Shown here piece after piece: positions 9,058 through 17,715 of a stretch of 64,000 nt of DNA (its first letter is position 1; each line of letters opens with the position of its first letter). The stretch lies in NCBI GenBank assembly GCA_948896875.1, contig CAQUWW010000004.1, forward strand, positions 1 through 64,000. Reading direction: 5' to 3'. Below the pieces are notes generated by a model. It saw only the letters and a program-made list of their open reading frames with translations, made no database searches and had not been told where the DNA came from. The position numbers and the translations under genes are program-made. The DNA is from an uncultured Acetatifactor sp. (GTDB lineage: Bacteria; Bacillota; Clostridia; Lachnospirales; Lachnospiraceae).

Positions 9058-11525
9058 GTCGATTGCAGATTCAGACAAAGAATCGTAAATTTGAGACAGC
9101 GAAAGATTTATACGGTATCTTTTTCGAGGATATCAACAGGGCGGGGGACAGCGGACTTTATCCGGAGCTTCTGCGAAACAGAACCTTTGAAGACTCCCTG
9201 CTGCCGGAGGATTACAGAGAGAAGGGCGACGGCGTCCATGTAGTAACCTGTTCCGGCTGGGAGGATGAGTTCAACAACGGAGAGGGCTTGAGCTACTGGG
9301 TTACGAAGAATAAGATAGCGCCAACTCTCATTCCGGCCTGGTATGCGGAGCATGCCCAGATGGAACTGGAGCGGGAGGACACTCTGAACGTCAACAGAAG
9401 CGCCGCTCTGCGGGTTCATTTTGAGGCCGGTGGCTGTGTGTACAATACGGGATTTCACGGAATTCCACAGAAAGAGGGAGAAGCATATCCTCTGTATTTC
9501 TTCGCCAAATCGGACAAGCCTGTCTGTCTGGAATTCTCCATCGAGGAAGGCGGACATCCGTTTGCACAGTGCCGCCTGAACATTGGCGGAAATGGGTATG
9601 TGCGCTATGACGCTATCCTGGTGTCTGACGGAGACTGCGAGAATGCCAGTCTGGTTATCCGCAGCCAGGAGGAAAGCGAAGTGCTCTTTGGCTTTATCTC
9701 TCTGATGCCGGGGAAGACCTATAACGGACATGGCCTGAGACTGGATCTGGTGGAGAAGCTGAAAGGTCTCAGTCCCCGCTTTATGCGTTTCCCGGGCGGC
9801 TGTATCGTGGAGGGCTCCACTCTTTCCACTGTGATGATGTTCAAGAATACCATCGGACCAGTCTGGGAGCGTCCCGGCCATCAGCTGGTGTGGCACTATC
9901 GCAGCTATAACGGTCTGGGCTACCACGAATATCTCCAGCTGTGCGAGGACCTGGATATGGAGCCCATGTATGTGTGTAACTGCGGCATGACCTGTCAGGG
10001 GAGAAGAGGCACATTGCTTGTGGAGGAAGAGCTGGATGAAATGCTGCAGGATACTCTGAACGCCATGGAGTATGCCTTAGGGCCTGTGGACAGCAAATGG
10101 GGAAAGCAGCGGGCCGCCATGGGACATCCGGCGCCTTTCAAGCTTACTTATCTGGAAATCGGCAATGAAAACTGGGGCCCCGATTATGAAGAGCGCTATC
10201 AGCTGTTCTACCGGGAAATCAAAAAGCGCTACCCTCAGATCAAAACCATTGCCAACGCCCATGTGGAAGAGCATGGATGTCCGGCGGAGTGTGTGGACGA
10301 GCATTTCTATAATAATGTGGAATTTTTCACGGAGAACGTGGGTTATTATGATTCCTATGACAGACAGGGGCCCGGGATTTTCGTGGGAGAGCAGGCGGTC
10401 AATGAAGGGATTTATGCGGGAAAGCTTTACGCCGCACTGGGCGAGGCTGCTTTTCTGGTAGGCCTGGAGAGAAATCAGGATATCGTGCACCTGGCTTCCT
10501 ATGCGCCGTTGTTTGAAAATGTGAATTATGACGCCTGGTTCCCGAATTTGATTCGCTTTGACAATCATAGAAGCTTCGGCATACCGACCTACTATGTCTG
10601 GAGAATGTTCGGGCAGAACAGAGGAGAATATGTGGTGGAATCCACCCAGGAGAGCGGTGTGATTTACCGGCCTATGAAGGGTATGGCTTCCCTGAAGGCT
10701 AAGAAAGCTCTTCATTACCGCAATCCGGTATGGGAAGGTGCGCCCACTGCCGTAACCCATGAGTTGATGGGACATGTAAAAGAGACGGGAGATGGATTCT
10801 GTCTGGAAATGCCGGACGAGCAGCAAAAGGAATTTTTCCTGAACAAGATGCGCTGGGCAGATGCCGAGAAGAGCTTTGTGATATTCGGAGAGGAAGATCA
10901 GACCTGCGGCCGGTTCGAGGTGGAAGTGCTTGTGGAAGAGGATCTGGCCTTTGAGATCGGAGTATTCAGCGCCCGGGTATGCCGTTCCTTCTTTGACCAG
11001 TTGCAGGAGACAGAGCAGGATGCATGGCATGCTGTGAAAATACGTCCCTTCCTGTGGAAGATTCAGGATGGCAAATGCTCCTTTGGAGAACCTGCTTTCC
11101 TGGAAGACCGTAAGCTGACAGATGATTTTACGATTGATGCCGCGCCTGGCGAATACCATCGCTTTGCTTATGAGACAGACGGCCAGGTCATTCGGCTTTT
11201 TGTAGACGGGGCGCTGCTAAGAGAGATAAAGGTGCCATCCAGTCCGTCATTTATATCTGTGGTCACAGAGACGGAAGAGGAAGTCATCATCAAGGCAGTG
11301 AATATGTCCGGTGAGATGGATCCTGTAAGCATCACATTGGATTGTGATGTGGAAAGTCTCTATAAGGTGACGCTTCTGACAGGAGAGAAGGATGCGGAGA
11401 ACAGCTTCGAGAAGCCGAAGAATGTCAGAGACAGAATGCTCCGCCTTCGGGGCGCCGGGGAAAGCTTTGTCTATGAAGCGCCGGCTTATTCTGTCAGTGT
11501 GCTGCACCTGAATAAGAAGATGTAA
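9054..11525 (+). CDS. Alpha-L-arabinofuranosidase, GH51 (second, longer copy)
   Basis: Longer GH51 member of 823 residues with no signal peptide, so probably cytoplasmic. It has the DLYGIFFEDINRAGDSGLYPE N-terminal motif, a carbohydrate-binding-like beta region (about residues 60-230), a TIM barrel and a beta-sandwich end. Acid/base candidate E372 lies in EIGNENWGPDY; nucleophile candidate E446 lies in IFVGEQAV, where many relatives have SEYA. It overlaps the preceding gene by four bases and has AGGAGGG in that gene's last codons. It is a different subgroup from its neighbour, so the pair may split linkages (for example 1,2/1,3 versus 1,5) or chain types; that split is inferred. Confidence 0.92.
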   Translation: MSRLQIQTKNRKFETAKDLYGIFFEDINRAGDSGLYPELLRNRTFEDSLLPEDYREKGDGVHVVTCSGWEDEFNNGEGLSYWVTKNKIAPTLIPAWYAEHAQMELEREDTLNVNRSAALRVHFEAGGCVYNTGFHGIPQKEGEAYPLYFFAKSDKPVCLEFSIEEGGHPFAQCRLNIGGNGYVRYDAILVSDGDCENASLVIRSQEESEVLFGFISLMPGKTYNGHGLRLDLVEKLKGLSPRFMRFPGGCIVEGSTLSTVMMFKNTIGPVWERPGHQLVWHYRSYNGLGYHEYLQLCEDLDMEPMYVCNCGMTCQGRRGTLLVEEELDEMLQDTLNAMEYALGPVDSKWGKQRAAMGHPAPFKLTYLEIGNENWGPDYEERYQLFYREIKKRYPQIKTIANAHVEEHGCPAECVDEHFYNNVEFFTENVGYYDSYDRQGPGIFVGEQAVNEGIYAGKLYAALGEAAFLVGLERNQDIVHLASYAPLFENVNYDAWFPNLIRFDNHRSFGIPTYYVWRMFGQNRGEYVVESTQESGVIYRPMKGMASLKAKKALHYRNPVWEGAPTAVTHELMGHVKETGDGFCLEMPDEQQKEFFLNKMRWADAEKSFVIFGEEDQTCGRFEVEVLVEEDLAFEIGVFSARVCRSFFDQLQETEQDAWHAVKIRPFLWKIQDGKCSFGEPAFLEDRKLTDDFTIDAAPGEYHRFAYETDGQVIRLFVDGALLREIKVPSSPSFISVVTETEEEVIIKAVNMSGEMDPVSITLDCDVESLYKVTLLTGEKDAENSFEKPKNVRDRMLRLRGAGESFVYEAPAYSVSVLHLNKKM

Positions 11526-11652
11526 GAGTGCTTTACTATCTTATGATAAGCGCAGGTTGCTGTCTAATCGAGTAGAGAATGTTCTTCTCTGCTGTTCAAG
11601 CGTGGCCCGCATGCTGCATCAACGGCAAGCTTTCATATGCGGGCCTGCACAT

Positions 11653-11693
11653 AAAATCAGGGGTTGCTGCTCAATGCGACAACCCCTGATTTT
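11653..11693. terminator. Bidirectional terminator between convergent GH51 and GH95 genes
   Basis: Perfect 14-bp arms at 11653-11666 and 11680-11693 begin with AAAA and end with TTTT, so each strand reads a GC-rich stem followed by a U run. It lies in the 291-bp gap (11526-11816) between converging genes; I see nothing else in that gap. Confidence 0.9.
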
Positions 11694-11816
11694 CATTGAT
11701 TCAGATATTATCAGATCTCCTGTAACAAACTTAACGACATTGGTTCAGAATCTGTTTGAACTTGTTACACTGTCTTCGGTGGAAAACATGTTTCTACCAT
11801 TTGCCTTTTTGAAGAA

Positions 11817-14168
11817 TTACGGCCTCAGCTCATATTCTTCCGCCGCCAACGCTTCAAAAGTAAATCCGGATTCCGTCCTGTTCACGGTAACGGCCTGTCC
11901 CTTGCAGGTAACGGACAGTTCTTCGCCAATTACTGCGATTTCTCCGCTGAATCGGGGTCTTACCACAGCGCGGGAAAGCTTCCCGTTCTCCCAGTACAGG
12001 TCAACCTCATGCCCGCCTCTGGCCAGAAGTCCCTTACAGCTTCCCTCTTTCCAGGATACCGGCAGCGCCGGAAGAAAATGCAGTCCCATATGACTTTGCA
12101 GGAGACACTCGGCGATTCCTGCCGTGGCACCAAGGTTTCCGTCGATCTGGAAGACGCCTCTGGCATTTAACAGGCTGCGGGAGGTGGAGTGCGTCAGCAT
12201 CTTAAGGATATTTTTATCGGCAGACTCCGCGTCGTTGAAACGTGCGTCCAGACAAATCTGCCACGCCAGAGGCCATCCGCCGTTTCCAGCCCCGTGAGCT
12301 CTGCGGCTCTCCAGAGATACTTTTGCAGCTTCCATAAGCTCCGGTGTGTCTCTCCAGTTGATGGAACATCCCGGATACACGGCATACAGATGGGATACAT
12401 GGCCCATGCCGGGATTCTGCTCCGGATAATCCTGATTCCATTCCACAAGCTGTCCCCAGGAGCCGATCTGATCTTTGGGAAGCTTTTCAATCATGGATTT
12501 CAGAACTTCGCCATACTCCAGGTCAATTCCCAGAATCTTCTGTATCTCGATACATGCCCCGAAAAATTCCCGCAACAGCTGATTGTCCATGGTGGGACTT
12601 ACGCACAAAGGCGTATCAGAACCGTCCGGAAGGTAATACCGGTTCTCAGGAGACACCGACGGACAGGTAAGCAGCTGCCCATCCACCTCCATCAGGAAAT
12701 CTTCATAGAACAAGGCCATATCCTTGAGAATGGGATACATGCGCTCCAATATACTCTTATCTCTGGTGAACAGATAATGCTCCCACACATGCATACCCAT
12801 CCATGCACCGCCTGTCACCCAGGGTGTGGATGCCATATAGATATCCTGAGGTGCGCAGTCACCGTAATAATCCGTATTATGATGGCATACCATTCCTCTC
12901 ATACCGTACATTACACTGGCCGTCTTCTTGCCGGGTTCATGCATGGTCTCAAGCAAATCCATCACAGGCTCATGGAGCTCCATCAGATTGCCCACCCATG
13001 CAGGCCAGTAATTCATCTGCAGGTTGATGTTAATGGTATATTTGCTGTCCCACATAGGCATAAAATCAGCATTCCAGATTCCCTGGAGATTTAACGCCGA
13101 ACTGTTCTTCCTACTGCCAGACACAATCAGATAGCGTCCGAACTGGAAATACAGAGCCGCCAGATCCGGGTCCTCTCCTCCGTCGCGCAGCGCGTTCAGC
13201 CGCTGCTCCAGATCGCCATCGGCAGGTTTCCCCAAATCCAGCCGGCAGATTTCCATAAGCGCTGAAAAATCTTTCACATGCTCTTCCCTCAGGCTTTGGT
13301 ATCCCTTTTTCTGTGCCGCATCCAGCACTTTCACTACCTCTGCGCGAGGATCTGAAAAGCGGTTGGAGGTGGCGGTGGTCAGATAAATAACCACTTCACT
13401 GGAACTCTCAGCTGTCAGCTGGGATACCGGATTGACCAGTTTCCCATCGCATTCCACACGAAATGCCGCCGCAAACTGTACTCCCGCATCGTTTCCTGCC
13501 ATTAAGAAAGTGCTGTCATCTATAGACTTGGCAAAGTCCACCTGTGTTCCCGGCCATCCGCCGCCTCTTGCCTGCATTCCCGGCCGACGGTCATCCTTGA
13601 TAAACGCATCGGACACGGTGACACGGTCCAGCTTCAGCTCAAGGCGAATTGCCTGAGGGGTATCTGAGGTAAGGCGAATGCACATCACCTGGCCCGGATG
13701 GCTGACGAACATTTCTCTGTGATAGGAAACGTTGTCCATCCTGTGATCCACTGTGAGAATTCCTGTCATCAGATCCAGATCCATACCGTATGTCTCCGGC
13801 TTCGGAGGCTGTGGTCTTCCGCCCATGGCAAAGGGCATATTCTGATTCAGAGCCATGCTCAATTGCCCCACGAAGGTGTAATGGCGCTGAGAGTAAGGAA
13901 CTCCCGCCATATACTGGGAAATCATTTCCTCCGCCTCATGCATCTTTCCATCCAGCATCAGCCTGCGAATCTCAGGAAGTTTTTCCTTAAACGCAGGATT
14001 GTTGCGGTCCATGGCCAGACCATACCACAGAGAATCGTCATTCAGAGGAATGCGCTCCATGTCGGTCTCTCCATAAACCATGGCCCCCAGCCTCCCGTTT
14101 CCCAGAGGCAGGGCATCTTTCCACATTTTTGCGGGACTTTCATAATACATGTGATTATTGTGTTTCAT
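11817..14168 (-). CDS. Alpha-L-fucosidase/galactosidase, GH95
   Basis: Glycosidase of 783 residues with the GH95 layout: N-terminal beta domain ([25 protein letters not shown]), an (alpha/alpha)6 barrel and a C-terminal beta domain. Family active-site motifs are kept: the NIN asparagines before [22 protein letters not shown] with the general acid, and [15 protein letters not shown]. No signal peptide is visible, so it probably acts inside the cell on imported fucosylated oligosaccharides. SD GGAGGATTCTT precedes ATG 14168 on the minus strand. It stands alone on its strand, with a palindrome 35 bp upstream of the start that may be an operator. Confidence 0.92.
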   Translation of the reverse strand: MKHNNHMYYESPAKMWKDALPLGNGRLGAMVYGETDMERIPLNDDSLWYGLAMDRNNPAFKEKLPEIRRLMLDGKMHEAEEMISQYMAGVPYSQRHYTFVGQLSMALNQNMPFAMGGRPQPPKPETYGMDLDLMTGILTVDHRMDNVSYHREMFVSHPGQVMCIRLTSDTPQAIRLELKLDRVTVSDAFIKDDRRPGMQARGGGWPGTQVDFAKSIDDSTFLMAGNDAGVQFAAAFRVECDGKLVNPVSQLTAESSSEVVIYLTTATSNRFSDPRAEVVKVLDAAQKKGYQSLREEHVKDFSALMEICRLDLGKPADGDLEQRLNALRDGGEDPDLAALYFQFGRYLIVSGSRKNSSALNLQGIWNADFMPMWDSKYTININLQMNYWPAWVGNLMELHEPVMDLLETMHEPGKKTASVMYGMRGMVCHHNTDYYGDCAPQDIYMASTPWVTGGAWMGMHVWEHYLFTRDKSILERMYPILKDMALFYEDFLMEVDGQLLTCPSVSPENRYYLPDGSDTPLCVSPTMDNQLLREFFGACIEIQKILGIDLEYGEVLKSMIEKLPKDQIGSWGQLVEWNQDYPEQNPGMGHVSHLYAVYPGCSINWRDTPELMEAAKVSLESRRAHGAGNGGWPLAWQICLDARFNDAESADKNILKMLTHSTSRSLLNARGVFQIDGNLGATAGIAECLLQSHMGLHFLPALPVSWKEGSCKGLLARGGHEVDLYWENGKLSRAVVRPRFSGEIAVIGEELSVTCKGQAVTVNRTESGFTFEALAAEEYELRP

Positions 14169-14202
14169 AAGAATCCTCCATTCACATTATCCTGTAGGCT
14201 GC

Positions 14203-14232
14203 CACATTAAAGCGTCCAGAACGTTTAATGTG
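14203..14232 (-). promoter_or_regulatory. Inverted repeat upstream of the GH95 gene (possible operator)
   Basis: Perfect 9-bp arms CACATTAAA (14203-14211) and TTTAATGTG (14224-14232) lie 35 bp before the GH95 start. On the minus strand a -10-like GATAAT lies between the repeat and the gene, so the repeat overlaps or flanks a -35 region. There is no T run, which favours an operator over a terminator. The regulator is unknown. Confidence 0.45.
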
Positions 14233-14296
14233 ATATCCCTATAATGAATTTGTAATTACTTAAACCGTACAGCCACATTTTAAAACCATCAGCTAC

Positions 14297-14323
14297 ATTT
14301 ACCTGTACCAGAAACAGGTAAAT
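14297..14323 (-). terminator. Hairpin downstream of the cysteine desulfurase gene
   Basis: Perfect 10-bp arms ATTTACCTGT (14297-14306) and ACAGGTAAAT (14314-14323) lie 25 bp past the stop of the minus-strand desulfurase gene. No strong T run follows directly, so it may be a weak terminator or a 3'-end stabiliser. Confidence 0.5.
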
Positions 14324-14348
14324 AATTTACTCTGGCAGACCAAATACT

Positions 14349-15488
14349 TTAGTCTCTGGCCCGTTCCACTGCCGCCATCACCGCGCGGCAGATTGCATCC
14401 ACCTCCGCTTCCGTATTGTAAGTGGAGAGAGAAATGCGGATACAGCTTCGCGCCCGTTCCGGGGACAGCCCCATTGCCGTGAGCACATGGCTGGGTTCCA
14501 CGGATTCCGTATTGCAGGCCGCTCCGGTGGAAACGGAAATTCCGTTCAAATCCAGGAGAAGCATCAAGGACTCCCCGGACACCCCTTCAAACCCCAGATT
14601 GATTATTCCCGGCACCCGGCTTCCGGAATTGCCATTCAGCCACATTCCCTCTACATCCTTTAACCCGCAGAGCAACCGTTCCCGCAGCTGTTCCAGCTTT
14701 CGAGTCTGATCTTCCAGTGTCGCCACGCTGTCACACAGAGCCTTTGCCATGGCCGCCGCCCCGGGCACATTCTGAGTTCCCGGACGCTTTGTACGCTCCT
14801 GCCCACCGCCGAACATCAGATTGGCTACAGGGACATCTTTACCCACATATAAGACGCCAATCCCTCTGGGGCCATGGAACTTATGGGCGGAGAGAGAAAA
14901 CATTCCTGCGTCCAGTTCCTTCACATCAACGGGGATATGCCCTGCGGCAGCCACGCCGTCAATATGATACAGAATTCCTCTTTCCCGGCACAGCCGCCCG
15001 ATTTCAGCCGCCGGCTCCACGGTTCCCACCTCATTATTCACATACATTACCGCCACGAGAATCGTATCCTTCCTGCAGGCGGCTTTCAGTTCTTCCATGG
15101 ACACCCTTCCCGTTTTGTCGACTCCCAACAGCGTAATCTCAAAACCGGCCTTTTCCAGAGCAGGAATGCAGTTTAACACAGCATGATGTTCCACTGCGGA
15201 AAAAATCATATGCCGTTTCCCCACCTGTTCCCCATACCTGGCAGCAGTCAGGATTGCCTGATTATCCGCCTCGGTTCCCCCGGAAGTAAAATAGACTTCC
15301 TCCGGTTCTGCGCCGATACATGCGGCTATTTTTCTCCTGGCTTCCTCCAGGACGCGGGATGCATCCCTTCCATCCTGATGAGTGCTGGAGGGGTTGCCAT
15401 AATGTACCCTCATACACTCTGTCATGACCTGCAGGGCCGATTCTGATATCTGTGTAGTTGCGGCATAATCCGCATAAATTCTGTCCAT
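14349..15488 (-). CDS. Cysteine desulfurase, NifS/IscS-like
   Basis: PLP enzyme that takes sulfur from cysteine for Fe-S clusters, thionucleotides or other carriers. The 379 residues cover the full fold-type I aminotransferase domain. H101 stacks on PLP, K203 in SLSAHKFHGPRG forms the Schiff base, and C325 in TGAACNTESVEPSH is the persulfide cysteine. Oddities: the usual D-x-x-Q cofactor motif reads HIDGVAAAGH, so the glutamine is replaced by A180, and the active loop has AACNTESV rather than SACSSGS. No scaffold gene is adjacent. SD AGGAAGGATC on the minus strand precedes ATG 15488. It is divergent from a small gene at 15584. Confidence 0.9.
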   Translation of the reverse strand: MDRIYADYAATTQISESALQVMTECMRVHYGNPSSTHQDGRDASRVLEEARRKIAACIGAEPEEVYFTSGGTEADNQAILTAARYGEQVGKRHMIFSAVEHHAVLNCIPALEKAGFEITLLGVDKTGRVSMEELKAACRKDTILVAVMYVNNEVGTVEPAAEIGRLCRERGILYHIDGVAAAGHIPVDVKELDAGMFSLSAHKFHGPRGIGVLYVGKDVPVANLMFGGGQERTKRPGTQNVPGAAAMAKALCDSVATLEDQTRKLEQLRERLLCGLKDVEGMWLNGNSGSRVPGIINLGFEGVSGESLMLLLDLNGISVSTGAACNTESVEPSHVLTAMGLSPERARSCIRISLSTYNTEAEVDAICRAVMAAVERARD

Positions 15489-15583
15489 TTTTGATCCTTC
15501 CTGTACAGATTCTCTTTTTTATGTTACAGTAAAATGAGATAAAAGTTTAACCATTTCAACCGGACCGAAGGCGAGGAAATCCT

Positions 15584-15868
15584 ATGTTTTTAAAGTCGAA
15601 GAAAAAACGTTACCTTACTGTCACACAGAATGAATCTCTCCTCTATGAAGGGCTTTGGAATGAACTGCCGCTGACAGAAGAAATCATTCTGGAAAAAAGT
15701 ATTGAATTCTTTAATGACAGAGAACCCTGTGCCATCCATCGCAGCGCCGTGCATATGCGCCTTCTGGCAGAGCTGGAGCAGCTTTTTTCCTCACCGGATT
15801 TCCACAACCGGTTCTGTGCCTATACCGGTTTCCCGGCAGACTGTAAATACAGCTTCTCAGAAAAGTAG
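15584..15868 (+). CDS. Small conserved-looking protein of unknown function
   Basis: A protein of 94 residues that I do not recognise. It is charged at the N-terminus (FLKSKKKRYLTV), has an acidic helical middle and carries two cysteines near the end in RFCAYTGFPADCKYSF. No signal peptide or membrane helix. GGCGAGGA before ATG 15584 supports translation. It is divergent from the cysteine desulfurase, 95 bp away, and its last 12 bases overlap the end of the convergent thioredoxin/CcdA gene. A link to sulfur transfer or redox chemistry is only a positional guess. Confidence 0.65.
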   Translation: MFLKSKKKRYLTVTQNESLLYEGLWNELPLTEEIILEKSIEFFNDREPCAIHRSAVHMRLLAELEQLFSSPDFHNRFCAYTGFPADCKYSFSEK

Positions 15869-17515
15869 AGACAAAAACAGTATAAAGAAGAAAATACTGT
15901 AGGCCAGCTTGACGACAGGCAGCATCTTCAGCGACAGATTGGACGCCGACATGACAGATTTTCCTCTGGATACCAGCACCACTACCAGTACCATCGGCAC
16001 ACACATAGCCGTCAGATAGAGTACCAGATTTCCCGCCAGCTGCATGTCAAAGCCCTGATTCTGCTTCACCATATAGAGAAGCGACGCCAGATATACCTGC
16101 CCCGTGCACAGAAACTCTCCCGCGGAAATCACAATCCCCAACAGGAACAATACCGGATACCAGAAGCGCTCCGGTATCTCCGTAAGCTTTTTGATCATGG
16201 TGTGGTTCCATTTTCGGAAGCGCTCGGGAAGCCGGAGTTTTTCCCTGCCATACTCCTTTCTCAGGACATGGATGAAATCCATCAGATAGAAAATTCCAAA
16301 GAAAAGAGCCAACACAGAGAAAGCAACCTTCATTCCCTTTTGCAGTGTCTGAAATACCGTGCCTTCAATTACACCGAGAAGCGTCCCGATTGTAAATCCC
16401 AGGAATAAATAGGTAAGAAATTTCCCTGTCAGGAAAACCAGGCTTCCCCCATAAAAATTTCGTCCCGACATCAGCAATATGGACAAAATCATTAACAGCA
16501 TGGAGATGCCGCAGGGGTTCAGACCGTTTATGAAGCCCGTTACCAGCAGTTGAAGCTTTGATATTTTTGCGTTTTCTTTTTCCTGAGAGAGGCTGGTTAT
16601 GATTTCTTCCCAGGAGCCCGCCGTATCTCCGTCCGCCAACATTCCTTCCGTGCCGTCCACAATCGCTTTTGCTCCGGAAAGGTAGCCTTTCCGTGAGAAG
16701 AGCAGCGGAACCTGCTGTCCGCTTTCCGGTACGCCATACAGTGCAAACAGCCTCCGAAGCACCAGAGCATTCTCATCTTCCAGAATATTATATATCAGCA
16801 AATCGAATTTCTCATTGGATAAATCATTCTGTAAATAAGCTTCCGCAGTCTGACAGCTCTCGCAGGAACCGGTTACGAACAGAACCAGCGTGGTATCGCT
16901 TTCTTCCACCGTTTGAAGTTCATGATAGAATGCCGAATCGGCAAGGGTTTCCGGCATCTGAGTCGTATCTTCATCCGAATCTGCTTCTGTATCAGTGCCG
17001 AAGTCCAGTGCATTCGATTCCGGGTTTGCTGCCGTCTTATCGAAACCGGACACAGAATCCGGTTGACCGTCACTCACACCTGTTTCAAGATACTGCGCCA
17101 CCGCTTCTCCAATTTCCTGATAAGTTCCCCGGTAAACTGTTCCGTTCACCACGGCAGCCGGTAAATTCGCCAGAGTAAGCTCCAGCTGGTGCGTCTCGAT
17201 TATTTTATTAAAATGTGCGGCGCCGCTGTCTTTATAGACATTATAAACGGTACAGTCGGGATTCTCAAATCCGGACTTGTCCAACTGGCTTAATACTTCC
17301 TGCAGGAATTTATCGTCTTCATGGCAGCTCTCACAGGGAGCAAGGATAAAGAGCTCCACAGGGATCGTTTCCTGTCCTTTTTGACTGCTCCCGGATAGAT
17401 TTTCTTTTCCATCTGTGGTTGTTTTATGGTATATGATTACCATCACAGACAGAAAAACCAAAAAGGCTACCACCCACAATAGTAATTTCTTTGTTGTAAA
17501 TCCCGTTTTTTTCAC
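15857..17515 (-). CDS. Membrane redox protein: two thioredoxin-like domains fused to a CcdA-like transmembrane core
   Basis: A protein of 552 residues. An N-terminal signal anchor (about residues 10-29) is followed by a thioredoxin-like domain with C61-x-x-C64 (CESC), an acidic Ser/Asp-rich linker (about 145-190), a second thioredoxin-like domain with C218-x-x-C221 (again CESC), and about six membrane helices. The membrane part keeps paired cysteines of the CcdA/DsbD type: C335 in GLNPCG and C470 in GEFLCTGQ. By family logic it moves reducing equivalents across the membrane, and here the outward domains may pass them to each other. It lies on the strand of the cysteine desulfurase, with its start at 17515. 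DsbD proteins carry one C-terminal thioredoxin domain; two N-terminal ones is unusual. Confidence 0.82.
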   Translation of the reverse strand: MKKTGFTTKKLLLWVVAFLVFLSVMVIIYHKTTTDGKENLSGSSQKGQETIPVELFILAPCESCHEDDKFLQEVLSQLDKSGFENPDCTVYNVYKDSGAAHFNKIIETHQLELTLANLPAAVVNGTVYRGTYQEIGEAVAQYLETGVSDGQPDSVSGFDKTAANPESNALDFGTDTEADSDEDTTQMPETLADSAFYHELQTVEESDTTLVLFVTGSCESCQTAEAYLQNDLSNEKFDLLIYNILEDENALVLRRLFALYGVPESGQQVPLLFSRKGYLSGAKAIVDGTEGMLADGDTAGSWEEIITSLSQEKENAKISKLQLLVTGFINGLNPCGISMLLMILSILLMSGRNFYGGSLVFLTGKFLTYLFLGFTIGTLLGVIEGTVFQTLQKGMKVAFSVLALFFGIFYLMDFIHVLRKEYGREKLRLPERFRKWNHTMIKKLTEIPERFWYPVLFLLGIVISAGEFLCTGQVYLASLLYMVKQNQGFDMQLAGNLVLYLTAMCVPMVLVVVLVSRGKSVMSASNLSLKMLPVVKLAYSIFFFILFLSLLF

Positions 17516-17669
17516 TGACTATCTCCAACTGTTACTGTAATTTATATGTGGCAGTAAAGCCATTTCACAATTTATATTGCCTTATCATGTTCATATTTAT
17601 AGTAACATTAGAAGGTACATCCCACAAGTCTTATTGCTACGAAATATCCGACCTTTAATACATATGAAC

Positions 17670-17695
17670 AAAATCCGGCCAGGAGACCTGGCCGG
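17670..17695 (-). terminator. Rho-independent terminator after the second binding-protein gene
   Basis: On the minus strand a 9-bp GC-rich stem (17687-17695 with 17675-17683, 3-nt loop) is followed by ATTTTGTT. It lies 20 bp past the stop of the binding-protein gene and ends the second importer operon. The rest of the gap to 17515 shows no other feature. Confidence 0.88.
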
Positions 17696-17715
17696 ACACA
17701 CTTTACCTAAAAAGC

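Noticed and set aside
10077..11159. Minus-strand open frame of 360 codons
   Set aside because: Antisense to the second GH51 gene, with histidine- and leucine-rich random-like composition.
11557..12093. Plus-strand open frame after the GH51 genes
   Set aside because: It runs through the bidirectional terminator and overlaps the 3' end of the GH95 gene; no family features.
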